This document shows, piece after piece, positions 1 to 10,600 of a stretch of 64,000 nt of DNA. Source of the stretch: an uncultured Aquimarina sp. (lineage in GTDB: Bacteria > Bacteroidota > Bacteroidia > Flavobacteriales > Flavobacteriaceae); the NCBI GenBank assembly GCA_947503835.1, contig CANNFM010000010.1, positions 124,001 through 188,000 on the forward strand, in the 5' to 3' direction. How positions within the stretch are numbered: the stretch's first letter is position 1; the number at the start of each line of letters is the position of its first letter. The notes beneath the pieces were generated by a model. It searched no databases. It was not told the origin of the DNA and saw only the letters and a program-made list of their open reading frames with translations. Both the position numbers and the translations under genes were made by a program.

Positions 1-244
1 AAATAGCTACCTGACCACAAATACCTTTCCCGAACGGAATTATTTCATGATCGGTGGCTGCTCCTGCGTATGTGCGAAGTTTTAATTCTTCTTTGTCTTC
101 ATTCTTAAAATAAAAACCTACCCAATCATAATAGTTAACATTGTCCTTAAGTAATTTACAAATCTCATAAAGTCTATCTGTTATAGATTGCTCTTTATTT
201 TGAAGTATGGTAGTTACTTTTGGTTTTAATTCTTCTAATGGCAT
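1..244 (-). CDS. GAF-domain protein, 3' part missing (window edge)
   Basis: The first 81 codons of a gene whose remainder lies left of the window. The visible part has the segment YDWVGFYF followed later by IPFGKGICGQVA, the pattern of small stand-alone GAF proteins of the free methionine-(R)-sulfoxide reductase type. That enzyme reduces free Met-R-O in the cytoplasm using cysteines of the GAF pocket; only the Cys of GKGICG is visible here, so catalytic competence cannot be judged. The ATG at 244 is supported by a promoter-like element on the minus strand (TATTTTTG at 262-269, with TTG at 286-288). It is divergent from the lipoprotein gene at 416. Confidence 0.75.
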   Translation of the reverse strand, partial: MPLEELKPKVTTILQNKEQSITDRLYEICKLLKDNVNYYDWVGFYFKNEDKEELKLRTYAGAATDHEIIPFGKGICGQVAI

Positions 245-415
245 TCCAACAATTTTTCCGTCAAAAATATTTAAAATAATTATAACAACGCTCTATTTGT
301 AGTGGTATTGTTTTGTTAAAAAAAACCTTTAAAAAGAAAGTGCGGTTAGTAATTGTTTAGTATATAGGTTAAATTAGCCTGCTAAATAGAGTTTGAATTT
401 TAAAAATATTAGATT

Positions 416-961
416 TTGAAGACAATAAAATGGTTTTGTAAATTAATGATAGTATCGTTTGTAATGATTGTTTTTTCTTGTAACAAAGAGAAAAAGGGAA
501 ATGCCGAAATCAAGAGCGAAAATGTTGATCTCAATGAGGTAGATTTTAGAACTAAGGTTGAGTTTTTGGATGAAGAAACTCAAAAAATTTATAATTCTTA
601 TCTTACAATTAAGGAAGCATTGGTGAATTCTGATAGTGAAACGGTACAAGCCGAGTCAAAAAAATTAGAAGCTGCACTAGAGATTTCTGAAGAAAAAGAA
701 CAATTAAAAGCAACCTCAAAGCTTATTTCTTTAACTAAGGATATTGTGAAACAAAGAGATTTCTTTGTTACTCTAACGAGTGAAATTGAGAAGTTGATTA
801 CTATGACTAACATAAAATCGGGAGAGGTATATAAACAATTTTGTCCTATGGCTTTTGGCGGAGAAGGAGGGTATTGGTTGTCAGATTCAAAAGAGATAAG
901 AAATCCATATTTTGGGAATAAAATGCTTAAATGTGGGAGTATAAAAAAGGTGTTGAAATAA
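416..961 (+). CDS. hypothetical lipoprotein, 181 aa
   Basis: I do not recognise the family. A TTG start at 416 gives a basic n-region, a hydrophobic stretch and a lipobox ending in VFSC at about residue 22, so an exported lipoprotein. The ATG at 446 would leave only 11 residues before the cysteine, too short for a signal peptide, so TTG is preferred. The mature part is Glu/Lys-rich and probably helical over residues 50-130. Near residue 140 it has a motif, CPMAFGGEGGYWLSDSKEIRNPYFG, read in part as Cys-Pro-Met followed by NPYFG and a Cys near the C terminus. CPM plus NPYFG is reminiscent of the DUF3347-type tail of Bacteroidetes proteins that bind metals (from memory). The next gene starts about 12 nt downstream, so the two are probably cotranscribed. 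Confidence 0.7.
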   Translation: MKTIKWFCKLMIVSFVMIVFSCNKEKKGNAEIKSENVDLNEVDFRTKVEFLDEETQKIYNSYLTIKEALVNSDSETVQAESKKLEAALEISEEKEQLKATSKLISLTKDIVKQRDFFVTLTSEIEKLITMTNIKSGEVYKQFCPMAFGGEGGYWLSDSKEIRNPYFGNKMLKCGSIKKVLK

Positions 962-972
962 AAACAAAAAGT

Positions 973-1737
973 ATGATTGAGAAAAAATTAACATTGTTAG
1001 TGTTTTCTATGCTATTTTTTTCATGTAGCGATACCAAGTTAATTTCTAGTCCTAGTAGTACAACCGTAATGCTGATAGAAAAATCTAAAGCATTACGATT
1101 GAAAGGAGATGAAGTTGAGCAAAGATTATATAGAAAAAAAGACTCTATCGAGATGTCTTCTGGTAATAAAACCATCCAAAGTGGGATCGAAGGGGATGAT
1201 TTTGTAAATATAGAGACAGTATCCAATGATTTTATTTTGGATATGAAATATGCAACCTCAGATAATTTTCTGAAAGAAAAAGTTTACTCTTGTGCCAAAT
1301 GTTACCTTCGTAAAAATGTGGCCGAAGCAATTATAAAAGCCAATAAAGATTTCATCAAAAAGGGGTATAGAATAAAGTTTTTTGATTGTTACCGTCCGCA
1401 TAGTGTGCAAAAAAAAATGTGGAAAATATTTCCAAATCCAGGTTATGTAGCAGACCCTAAAGGAGGATCTATACATAATAAAGGAGCTGCTTTAGACTTA
1501 ACCCTTGTAAAACTAGATGGCTCTGCAGTGGATATGGGTACAGATTTTGACCATTTTGGTAAAGAGGCTCACCATGCTTATAATAAGCTTTCTAAAACAG
1601 TACTGGCAAACCGAAAATTATTGCGTGAAACTATGCAAAAACACGGTTTTAAAACTATACGAACCGAATGGTGGCATTATAATTATCAATCAGGGAAAAA
1701 ATACAGGATTTCAGATTTTAAGTGGGAGTGTGATTGA
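973..1737 (+). CDS. VanX/DdpX-type D-Ala-D-Ala dipeptidase lipoprotein
   Basis: Peptidase family M15D, zinc enzymes that cleave D-alanyl-D-alanine in peptidoglycan recycling or remodelling. The catalytic domain starts around residue 75 with DMKYATSDNF and contains CYRPHSVQ, the zinc motif SIHNKGAALD (SxHxxGxAxD, giving one His and one Asp ligand) and the C-terminal EWWHY (catalytic Glu and third His ligand). All key residues are present. The ATG at 973 gives a signal peptide with a lipobox ending FFSC; an in-frame ATG at 931 lies inside the preceding gene and would add a charged, non-signal extension. The lipid anchor means it acts in the periplasm or at the surface. About 55 residues between lipobox and domain form a linker. 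The gene ends 2 bp from the convergent DoxX-like gene. Confidence 0.88.
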   Translation: MIEKKLTLLVFSMLFFSCSDTKLISSPSSTTVMLIEKSKALRLKGDEVEQRLYRKKDSIEMSSGNKTIQSGIEGDDFVNIETVSNDFILDMKYATSDNFLKEKVYSCAKCYLRKNVAEAIIKANKDFIKKGYRIKFFDCYRPHSVQKKMWKIFPNPGYVADPKGGSIHNKGAALDLTLVKLDGSAVDMGTDFDHFGKEAHHAYNKLSKTVLANRKLLRETMQKHGFKTIRTEWWHYNYQSGKKYRISDFKWECD

Positions 1738-1739
1738 TA

Positions 1740-3035
1740 TTATTTATTAAATGGGCGCTCATTTATCCAGTTAAACCCTCTATTAATTAGTAGAAAATCT
1801 TTTCTTTCTTTCTTTTTGGCCTTAATTTTTACAGTATCACCACGGTAGGTGCTTTCAAAAAGATACAGACCATTTTTTAGCCGATAAGAGAAGGTTTGAA
1901 TGTCTGTACTGTCTTTGAAAGAAATAAGGGATAGTGTTTTTGATATGGTATCTGTTTTTTCTTTAAACAAGTTGATTTTTTCATCCATGGTCTGAATTCC
2001 ACTATGTCGTTTGTCAATAACCAGGCGTTTCCATCTTATGGTGTCTGTAATCAAAGGTAGAAGCGTATCTCTATTTTTTATAAATTCTTCAACTTCATAA
2101 ATACCATATAGAGCAGATTTTGAAGCTGCCCAATCTCTTTTTTGCTGTCTTTTTGTTAAGAAATTAATGCTTGAAAATACTAAAAAACATATGATTAAAC
2201 TCTTGATTATTATAGCTGCAGTTTTGAGTTTTTGTTTTGAAAAATATGGATTTATAATTTTTGGTTGAACAATTTTATTTAGAACAAAGAACTGCATGGT
2301 GCGCTTTATATCTGGAGCCAGTATAAAACCACCCATGATGAAAAGTATAAGACTATACAATTTCACTGGGATATCATAGCTTATGTTCATCATAAAAACA
2401 TTAAGCATTATTGCTGTTATGAGTAATGCTCCAAGTACAACAGTTCTTCTAAAAAGTAATAAAATTCCTGCAAAGATTTCTACAATACCAGAGAATATGG
2501 TATATGTATTACTGTATTCCATGAAATTCCATAGTAAACCCATGGGGGATGAATCTCCATATGGTTTGATTAAATCAAAATTGCTTAACTCTGAGAATTG
2601 AAGAGTAAGTACTTTAGCAAACCCATAGAGAAACATAGTTAATACTAGAAAATACCGCACACATATTCTTAAATATATAAATAATTGGTAGTATTCTTTT
2701 CTTCTAAAATCTAAAAGGCTCCAAATAGTTGTAGTTAGTATCGCTATCGTTATGGTTATGAGTTGAAAAATATAATTAACAGCTGTATCCCCACTACCAT
2801 TAGAGGTAACTTGTAGTTCTTGGTCTATGTTAAGAATGTTTTTTGCGACCCAGACACATGATTGATTTAGCCAATTTATGTAGAAATAGATATTATCGGC
2901 TCCTAAAATGGCAGGTACATAATAACTAATTTTTTGTAAAATATTAAAAATAAGATAGGTGAAAAAAAACCTAAATGTTATGAGAGTGAGTAAATTCCAG
3001 TTGGCCCTTTTGGAAATGTCTTGTGTGACTTTCAT
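1740..3035 (-). CDS. DoxX-like multi-spanning membrane protein
   Basis: About 430 residues. The first 290 hold several hydrophobic segments, including a block resembling DoxX proteins (LVLTMFLYGFAKV, then FSGIVEIFAGILLLFRRT, then a segment ending DIKR). The last 110 residues are charged and soluble-looking, after a single hydrophobic helix. DoxX-type proteins are poorly characterised inner-membrane proteins, in some cases linked to thiol or quinone redox; no specific role can be read here. I chose the ATG at 3035 (KVTQDISKRANW) because the longer frame to 3122 begins with a Cys/Phe-rich stretch unlike the family start. No obvious functional link to malate synthase on the same strand, from which it is separated by a terminator. 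Confidence 0.75.
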   Translation of the reverse strand: MKVTQDISKRANWNLLTLITFRFFFTYLIFNILQKISYYVPAILGADNIYFYINWLNQSCVWVAKNILNIDQELQVTSNGSGDTAVNYIFQLITITIAILTTTIWSLLDFRRKEYYQLFIYLRICVRYFLVLTMFLYGFAKVLTLQFSELSNFDLIKPYGDSSPMGLLWNFMEYSNTYTIFSGIVEIFAGILLLFRRTVVLGALLITAIMLNVFMMNISYDIPVKLYSLILFIMGGFILAPDIKRTMQFFVLNKIVQPKIINPYFSKQKLKTAAIIIKSLIICFLVFSSINFLTKRQQKRDWAASKSALYGIYEVEEFIKNRDTLLPLITDTIRWKRLVIDKRHSGIQTMDEKINLFKEKTDTISKTLSLISFKDSTDIQTFSYRLKNGLYLFESTYRGDTVKIKAKKKERKDFLLINRGFNWINERPFNK

Positions 3036-3160
3036 TAATAATGATAATTTGTTACTGATATTATGACTACAAAGCGTGTAGAGTGTTACAAAAAAGTATT
3101 GTTTCGTGATTATTAAACCCAAAGGTACATTTTATAGTACATCCAATTTTGAATAGAGGT

Positions 3161-3193
3161 AAAAAAAACGACACCCACATATAGCAGGTGCCG
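3161..3193 (-). terminator. terminator downstream of aceB
   Basis: On the minus strand CGGCACC and GGTGTCG pair (one mismatch) around a loop of about 11 nt and are followed by a run of eight T. It lies 50 nt after the malate synthase stop and separates it from the DoxX-like gene. Confidence 0.75.
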
Positions 3194-3244
3194 TTCTTGA
3201 GCACAATTATAAAATCGGAAAAAATTAGAATTGTTTTTTATTTT

Positions 3245-4843
3245 TTATAAATATTGGTATGCACTAGTGGTTAAAAATTCTTCAAATTCTTCTGAAATCA
3301 CTAACTCTTTAAAAATTGAAATTGCGTTCTGGTAATTTTCTGTTTCAAAAAGTTGACCTCCTACTTGCTCTTTAATGATTCTTAATTCATTTTCGAATAA
3401 AGAGTCAAAGAGTTGTTGATCTAAAATTTTTCCATCTTCTAGGGTTACTTCATTTTTTAACCACTGCCATAATTGAGTACGGCTAATCTCTGCGGTAGCA
3501 GCATCTTCCATTAGGTTGTATAATGCTACAGCTCCGTTTCCGCTAAGCCAATTGGCGATATAATGAATTCCCACATTAATATTTTCCTGAATTCCTTTTT
3601 GGGTGATTGTACCTTCAGGAATCGCAAGAAGATTTTCTTCGGTAATGGTAATATCATCTCGTTTAACCGCCATTTGATTTGGAGTAGGCATATGGGCATC
3701 AAAAACCTGTAATGCCAATTTTACCAACCCTGGGTGTGCTACCCAAGTACCATCATGACCATTTTTTACTTCGCGTTCTTTGTCTGCCTTTACTTTTGCA
3801 AAAGCAACTGCATTACGTTCTTCATCCTCTTTGATAGGAATTTGTGCTGCCATACCACCAATTGCTAAGATGTTTCTTTTATGACACCTTTGGATTACTA
3901 ACTTACTATACGCATCCATAAATGGGCTAGTCATGGTCACCTGAGCACGATCCGGAACAACAAAACCAGTATGATTTCTTAGTTTTTTGATGTAACTAAA
4001 GATATAATCCCACCTTCCGCAGTTTAATCCTACGATATGATCTTTTAGGGCATAAATAATTTCATCTAGTTGAAAACTCGCAGTTATGGTTTCTACTAAC
4101 ACTGTAACTTTTACGCTTCCTTGTTCTATACCAAGGTATTCTTCAGAAAAATCAATTACATCATTCCACCAGATAGCTTCGGTAAAGTGTTCTAGTTTTG
4201 GAAGGTAATAATACGCTCCGGTTCCATTTTCTTTTAATTGTTCGTTATTGTGAAATAAGTACAATGCAAAATCAAATAGAGATGCACTCATTTCTTGTTC
4301 CTTTATTAAAAGGTGCTTTTCACTAAGGTGTAAACCTCTGGGGCGAACAATTAATGTAGCAGTCCTTTCTTTAAGTTGATATGTTTTATCTCTTTTTGGA
4401 TTATAAAACGAAATAGTTTTGTTGACGGCATCTTTAAGATTTTTCTGCCCTTGTAAACAGTTTTCCCAAAGAGGAGCATTGCTATCCTCAAAATCAGCCA
4501 TAAAAGTTTTGGCTCCAGAATTCAAGGCATTGATGACCATCTTTCTATCGACAGGACCCGTAATCTCGACTCTACGATCTTGTAGGTCTTCGGGAATTGG
4601 CGCAGCAGACCATTCGCTATTGCGAATTTCTTTTGTATTTTCTGGAAAAGAAGGATACGTTCCCAAATCAAACAATTGTTGCTGACACTCACGGTTTTTC
4701 AAAAGTGTTAATCGTCTTTGGTTAAAACGATCTTGCAAAGCCTCTAAAAAAGCAAGCGCACCATCGGTTAAAATTTCTGGATGGTAGTTCTTAACTTCCT
4801 TTGTGAAGCTGATTTTCTGGCTAAGGTTTGTCTGTATTTCCAT
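3245..4843 (-). CDS. aceB: malate synthase A
   Basis: Condenses glyoxylate and acetyl-CoA to malate, the second step of the glyoxylate bypass used for growth on acetate or fatty acids. Full length (532 aa from the chosen start), close to the usual size of isoform A. Visible family features are the N-terminal region ending RRVEITGPVDRKMVINALNSGA, FMADFEDSNAP (magnesium and substrate site region), LIVRPRGLH (active-site Arg), GLNCGRWDYIFS and the C-terminal LWQWLKNEV. The ATG at 4843 is preferred over one at 4867 because a promoter-like pair (TAATATTG at 4865-4872 and TTG at 4893-4895, minus strand) would place the transcript start near 4862. Isocitrate lyase (aceA), often the neighbour, is absent. 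The divergent gene is a ScfR/RamB-type regulator, fitting local control. Confidence 0.95.
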   Translation of the reverse strand: MEIQTNLSQKISFTKEVKNYHPEILTDGALAFLEALQDRFNQRRLTLLKNRECQQQLFDLGTYPSFPENTKEIRNSEWSAAPIPEDLQDRRVEITGPVDRKMVINALNSGAKTFMADFEDSNAPLWENCLQGQKNLKDAVNKTISFYNPKRDKTYQLKERTATLIVRPRGLHLSEKHLLIKEQEMSASLFDFALYLFHNNEQLKENGTGAYYYLPKLEHFTEAIWWNDVIDFSEEYLGIEQGSVKVTVLVETITASFQLDEIIYALKDHIVGLNCGRWDYIFSYIKKLRNHTGFVVPDRAQVTMTSPFMDAYSKLVIQRCHKRNILAIGGMAAQIPIKEDEERNAVAFAKVKADKEREVKNGHDGTWVAHPGLVKLALQVFDAHMPTPNQMAVKRDDITITEENLLAIPEGTITQKGIQENINVGIHYIANWLSGNGAVALYNLMEDAATAEISRTQLWQWLKNEVTLEDGKILDQQLFDSLFENELRIIKEQVGGQLFETENYQNAISIFKELVISEEFEEFLTTSAYQYL

Positions 4844-4864
4844 AACTATATCGTTTTGAGTGAA

Positions 4865-4895
4865 CAATATTATAAAAAAGTTTTTTATAAAACAA
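4865..4895 (-). promoter_or_regulatory. predicted aceB promoter
   Basis: Minus-strand TTG (4893-4895), 20-nt spacer and TAATATTG (4865-4872), one mismatch to TAnnTTTG. The -33 element touches the palindrome at 4895-4908. Confidence 0.5.
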
Positions 4896-4908
4896 GCGAA
4901 CGTTCGCT
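4895..4908. promoter_or_regulatory. perfect palindrome AGCGAACGTTCGCT, candidate operator
   Basis: A perfect 14-bp GC-rich palindrome in an AT-rich divergent intergenic region, abutting the predicted -33 element of aceB and lying about 45 bp upstream of the -7 element of the regulator gene. Its place suggests a dimer-binding site, most simply for the ScfR/RamB-like protein encoded next door. Binding is inference. Confidence 0.6.
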
Positions 4909-4964
4909 AAATATGATTTTTTTCTTTTTTCGGGAATTACGCAAAAAGTGTTACTTTTGATCTT

Positions 4965-6446
4965 ATGGCAATAGCAGAAGAATATATTAGATTGATTTTT
5001 GGATTGAAAATCAAGCAGATACGTACTGAAAAGGATTTATCTCTTTTTGGGTTATCTAAGTTATGCGGGCTTTCTAAGTCGTATCTAAATGAGATAGAAA
5101 AGGGAAAAAAATACCCTAAAACAGATAAAATAATCAAACTTGCAGAGACATTAGATGTTCCTTATGATCAATTAGTATCTTTGAAATTGGATAAAAACCT
5201 GGCTCCGATAGGTGAAATATTACAGTCAGGAATATTAGATGAAATTCCACTAGAGTTGTTTGGGATACAGCAAAGTGATCTCATTGATATTATTGCCAAT
5301 GCACCTTCTAAGGTGAATGCATTTATAAGTACTATTATAGAGATAGCGCAACACTACAATATGAGCCGCGAAGGTTTTTATTTGGCTTCTTTACGATCGT
5401 ATCAGGAAGCGCATAATAATTTCTTTAAGGATCTAGAAGACCATGTGATTCGATGTGTGAATTCTTATCAACTGGATTTGAAAGGGAAAATATCTTCGGC
5501 TGAATTAGAAGAAATTCTTAAAGAAGAATACGGATATACAATCAATGATGCAGGAATCCCAAAACAAGAAGAACTGGATAATCTAAGGTCGGTATTTGTT
5601 CCTTCAACAAAAACATTGTTGCTGTCTGATAGAGTAGGCGAAGCACAAAAAACGTTTATTTATGCTAAGGAATTGGGGTATCAATTCATGAATATTACCG
5701 AAAGACCTTATACGTTTACCTGGATACGATATGATAATTTTGAAGAAGTATTACATAATTTTTATGCTTCGTACTTTGCTGGAGCACTAATTATACCTAA
5801 AAATCATCTTAGAGATCATCTAAAAGAACTTTTTGCAATGAAACGTTTTTCTGAGAAAGCATTTCATAAGATTATGAACCTTTACAATGCTTCTCCAGAG
5901 TCTTTTTATCAGCGTTTGACGAATGTTTTGCCAAAGGATTTTGGAATGCAAAATGTATTCTTCTTGAGATTTACGCATAAGAAAGGTGCAGATAGATACA
6001 ATTTGGTTAAAGAACTACATATTACTCATCAGCAACAACCCCACGCTAATGAAATTAATGAGCATTACTGTAGACGTTGGATGGCCATAAAAACATTGCA
6101 GCGAACTACGACTGAAGATTTAGAATATGCTTTCAATATTCAAATCTCTGATTATGCAGATTCTGATCAACAATACTTGGTGTTTACCTCGGCTACTAAA
6201 GATCCTTTTAGAAAGGATTACTATCGTAGTATTGGGATAGGGTTTTTAATCTCACCGGCTTTAGAAAAAAAGATTGGTTTTGTTAATGATAGCAAAATCC
6301 CTAAAGTAAAAGTAGGGGTAACGTGTGAATCTTGTTCGTTAATGGATTGTGAGGTACGAATGGCACCTCCAAAACGATTACTGGCTAAGGAGCAATATAA
6401 AAGAACGGCCCAGTTGGTAGAAGATATTGTGAAGCAACATTCTTAA
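4965..6446 (+). CDS. XRE-type regulator of the ScfR/RamB/PrpR family
   Basis: 493 residues: an N-terminal Cro/CI-type helix-turn-helix (about residues 10-70, with LSKLCGLSKSYLNEIEKGKKYP), a central region resembling the IrrE/ImmA-type domain (about 190-300) and a C-terminal short-chain-fatty-acyl-CoA regulator domain with a Cys cluster (GVTCESCSLMDCEVR, about 455-470). Known members sense acyl-CoAs and control acetate/propionate and glyoxylate genes, for example RamB on ace genes in Corynebacterium. Its divergent pairing with malate synthase supports that role. In the IrrE-like part I see no clear HExxH zinc motif, so protease activity is not expected. TACTTTTG at 4952-4959 is a good -7 element, placing the transcript start only a few nt before the ATG. 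Confidence 0.88.
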   Translation: MAIAEEYIRLIFGLKIKQIRTEKDLSLFGLSKLCGLSKSYLNEIEKGKKYPKTDKIIKLAETLDVPYDQLVSLKLDKNLAPIGEILQSGILDEIPLELFGIQQSDLIDIIANAPSKVNAFISTIIEIAQHYNMSREGFYLASLRSYQEAHNNFFKDLEDHVIRCVNSYQLDLKGKISSAELEEILKEEYGYTINDAGIPKQEELDNLRSVFVPSTKTLLLSDRVGEAQKTFIYAKELGYQFMNITERPYTFTWIRYDNFEEVLHNFYASYFAGALIIPKNHLRDHLKELFAMKRFSEKAFHKIMNLYNASPESFYQRLTNVLPKDFGMQNVFFLRFTHKKGADRYNLVKELHITHQQQPHANEINEHYCRRWMAIKTLQRTTTEDLEYAFNIQISDYADSDQQYLVFTSATKDPFRKDYYRSIGIGFLISPALEKKIGFVNDSKIPKVKVGVTCESCSLMDCEVRMAPPKRLLAKEQYKRTAQLVEDIVKQHS

Positions 6447-6464
6447 TCAAAAATGATTTAAAAG

Positions 6465-6499
6465 AAAACCCATCTTGATTTATCAAGATGGGTTTTTTT
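6465..6499. terminator. strong bidirectional terminator
   Basis: A 15-bp perfect stem (AAAACCCATCTTGAT with its complement) and a T run on the plus side, with an A/T-rich tract on the other. It serves the regulator gene at 4965-6446 and can also stop the convergent groEL transcript. Confidence 0.9.
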
Positions 6500-6560
6500 A
6501 TATTTTTAACAAGTGTGTATTCATAAACTTGCTAAATAAATAGCCTGCGGTGGCTCACCG

Positions 6561-8228
<1,668 letters not shown>

Positions 8229-8331
8229 TTAAATACCAAAACTAAATATCCAAATTCCAAAATATTGTATTAAAATTGATGGGTTGTTGGATGAGTATTG
8301 GGATTTGTAATTTGATTTTTGTGATCTGTGA

Positions 8332-8607
8332 TTAAACTATTGCTAGGATATCATCCTCGCGCATTATTAAATAGTCTTTTCCCTCTAATTTTAATTCGGT
8401 ACCAGAATATTTTCCATAAAGTACAGTATCACCAACTTTTACGGTCATGTCATGGTCTTTTTTTCCAGCACCTACAGCGGCTACTTTGCCTTTTTGTTGC
8501 TTTTCCTGAGCTGAATCAGGAATGAATAATCCAGATGCTGTTTGTGTTTCAGCAGGAAGTGGTTCTACGACCACGCGATCTGAAAGAGGTTTAATATTTA
8601 CTCCCAT
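8332..8607 (-). CDS. groS: co-chaperonin GroES
   Basis: 91 residues with the family's [20 protein letters not shown] start (here [13 protein letters not shown]), the mobile loop around residues 18-32 ([11 protein letters not shown]) and the end [13 protein letters not shown]. It caps the GroEL ring. First gene of the groES-groEL pair; a terminator at 8703-8737 separates it from the secG cluster upstream, so it should have its own promoter in 8608-8700. Confidence 0.97.
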   Translation of the reverse strand: MGVNIKPLSDRVVVEPLPAETQTASGLFIPDSAQEKQQKGKVAAVGAGKKDHDMTVKVGDTVLYGKYSGTELKLEGKDYLIMREDDILAIV

Positions 8608-8702
8608 TATGATTAGTTTTTATTATAAAAATTTAAATGAAATGTTCGATCCTGTTTATTTCAGAAACTATGCCAGTAGCTTGATCCTGACAAATTGAAA
8701 TA

Positions 8703-8737
8703 AAAAATGCCGACTAGTATGACAAGTCGGCATTTTT
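8703..8737 (-). terminator. terminator after secG
   Basis: A 13-bp perfect stem built on ATGCCGACT and AGTCGGCAT with a 9-nt loop and flanking A and T runs, 24 bp after the secG stop on the minus strand. It isolates the secG cluster from groES. Confidence 0.9.
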
Positions 8738-8760
8738 GTAATTATTTTTTCAAAAAGATA

Positions 8761-9084
8761 TTAGTTGTTGGTGTCATCTGCAGCTGGAGTTTCAGGAACT
8801 TCGACCTGAATATCTTCTGTGTTTACTTTTGATTCCTGAACAGAGTCTCCGCTCATTAAATCAATGTTTGATAGTAAGATAAGAACTAGTAACAATGTTG
8901 CAAGAGTCCAAGTACTTTTATCTAAAAAGTCTGTTGTCTTTTTTACACCACCTAATTGTTGTGTTCCGCCGCCACCGAAAGAAGAAGATAATCCGCCTCC
9001 TTTAGGGTTTTGTACCATAATAACTACTACGAGTAAAAAGGATACAATAACGATTAGTATTAAAAAGATTGAAAATGTTGTCAT
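8761..9084 (-). CDS. secG: preprotein translocase subunit SecG
   Basis: 107 residues. An N-terminal membrane helix (about 3-22) is followed by the family signature VQNPKGGGLSSSFGGGGTQQLGG, a second helix (about 55-75) and a short acidic tail rich in Thr and Asp. SecG is the auxiliary membrane subunit of SecYEG and aids protein export. It starts 6 bp after the TPR-type gene, so it is the last gene of a minus-strand unit with lptE and the sigma-54 activator. Confidence 0.95.
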   Translation of the reverse strand: MTTFSIFLILIVIVSFLLVVVIMVQNPKGGGLSSSFGGGGTQQLGGVKKTTDFLDKSTWTLATLLLVLILLSNIDLMSGDSVQESKVNTEDIQVEVPETPAADDTNN

Positions 9085-9090
9085 TATATA

Positions 9091-10029
9091 TTATTTATTT
9101 TCTTGTAATTTCTTGATTGCTCGAATTTGGTCTGCAAAGAAACCACTTTTTTCGGGATTTTTCAAAATTAATATGTTATAAGCTTGAATTGCTTTTTTAT
9201 AGTTTTTCTGAGCTAAGTATACCCGAGCTAATGTTTCGGTCATTAACTCATCGGTAGGGACATGATTTTCTTTAGCCAGATTGCGAGTTGGAGTATTTTT
9301 GGATGCAGGTTTAATTTTGGGATTATTGGCAATAAATTCGTCGATAAGTTCAAATTTATCTTTTTGATTTAATAGTTTTCCTGATTCTTTTTCCTCTGTT
9401 TTTTGAACTGATTTTTTTGTTTCTGGATCAAGTTCTGGGCTAAGTGGTTGTATTGAGCTTAATTTTAGCCATTCTGCAAAAGAATGTGTTTCTTTTTTAT
9501 TAAAATCCAAAGGAGTATCAATTCGCAGTTCTTCTTCGGGAGTTTTGTTATCCTCTGACGGGTCTTTTAGTGGATTGGTTAAGGATTCGGCAATTTCTAC
9601 TTGTCGTAGCGTGCTTTCTTCTTTTCTGGCCAAAAATAAAGAAGGATCAAGAACATCTTCGGCTTCTTTCATTTTCATTCTTACAGCATCATCCATGGCC
9701 ATTCTGGGCAATGTTTTTATTTCTTCCGGATCAATGACATTAATATCTGATTTGAGTTTCTTTTGTGTGTCTGAAGTAGTGTTATTTTTGTTAAAAATAT
9801 CCGAAGTAATAAAGTCAAATAAAATACTGCGATCTGTTGTGTAGGCTGCTGTTGTTTTTAGTTCTTGATTATATCGAAAACTGTCCTGATCTTTTAGCCC
9901 TTTTAAGATTAAAGGTTTAATAGATTGGAAATAAGGGAACTCGCGGGATATTCTTTCCAGAGCTTTTGTCTGTTCCTTATTTAATCCAGTTGGATTTTGA
10001 AGTAAATATGTAAGTTCTTTTGTGTTCAA
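9091..10029 (-). CDS. hypothetical protein with C-terminal TPR-like helices
   Basis: 312 residues, no signal peptide. The N terminus (TKELTYLLQNPTGLNKEQ) is helical, the middle (about 100-230) is charged and low in complexity, and the last 50 residues (ETLARVYLAQKNYKKAIQAYNIL and following) look like one tetratricopeptide-type hairpin. The gene lies between lptE and secG with short gaps (30 and 6 bp). I recall this order in other Flavobacteriia, which suggests a role tied to the cell envelope, but no function can be assigned. Confidence 0.75.
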   Translation of the reverse strand: MNTKELTYLLQNPTGLNKEQTKALERISREFPYFQSIKPLILKGLKDQDSFRYNQELKTTAAYTTDRSILFDFITSDIFNKNNTTSDTQKKLKSDINVIDPEEIKTLPRMAMDDAVRMKMKEAEDVLDPSLFLARKEESTLRQVEIAESLTNPLKDPSEDNKTPEEELRIDTPLDFNKKETHSFAEWLKLSSIQPLSPELDPETKKSVQKTEEKESGKLLNQKDKFELIDEFIANNPKIKPASKNTPTRNLAKENHVPTDELMTETLARVYLAQKNYKKAIQAYNILILKNPEKSGFFADQIRAIKKLQENK

Positions 10030-10059
10030 TATACTTTTAATTTATTGTGCTTACTCAGA

Positions 10060-10569
10060 TTACCATTTGGCCAAAGTAGCATTAAATATGTCTTGAGTAA
10101 TTCGTTCAAAAATAACTTGTAATGCTTCGTCTCGTATAGCATTTTCTGATCTATCAGCTGGGTAATCAAAGAAAAAAGAAAAACGTTGCTCTAGATCCTG
10201 AGTAGAATCTTTAGCATCATAAAATCTCATATTAACAGCTATGGTTAGTCGGTTTTGAGCTGCTGTAATATCTGATGTAGCTGTATTGGGAGAGACGTAG
10301 TCTTGTACTATTTCACCTTCATATACAATATCTCCGCTAGATGTGGTTAAACTAAGATTTGTTTGATTAAGTATTAAATCCTGTAATTGATTTGTAAACG
10401 TTTGATCGGCTCCTGGAAAAATTCTTGGAGATTGATTTTGAAAAAAGTTAACTTGAAATGTTTTGGTTTCAGGAGAAATAGATATTCCACTAAAAGAATA
10501 CACACCACATCCTTGAATTAACACCAGTGTAATTAGTCCGATTATAATATGTCTTAATTTATTCATCAA
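10060..10569 (-). CDS. lptE: LptE-like outer-membrane lipoprotein
   Basis: 169 residues with a signal peptide and lipobox ending VLIQGC followed by GVYSFSG, the usual start of Bacteroidetes LptE proteins. LptE plugs the LptD barrel and helps insert lipopolysaccharide into the outer membrane. Features of the family are the early FQVNFFQNQSP strand, LQDLILNQTNLSL, and the late FFFDYPADRSENAIRDEALQVIFERITQDIFN. It sits 31 bp after the sigma-54 activator gene and is probably cotranscribed with it. Confidence 0.85.
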   Translation of the reverse strand: MMNKLRHIIIGLITLVLIQGCGVYSFSGISISPETKTFQVNFFQNQSPRIFPGADQTFTNQLQDLILNQTNLSLTTSSGDIVYEGEIVQDYVSPNTATSDITAAQNRLTIAVNMRFYDAKDSTQDLEQRFSFFFDYPADRSENAIRDEALQVIFERITQDIFNATLAKW

Positions 10570-10600
10570 TTTTCTATATGTTTTTCAAACTTCAAACTCT

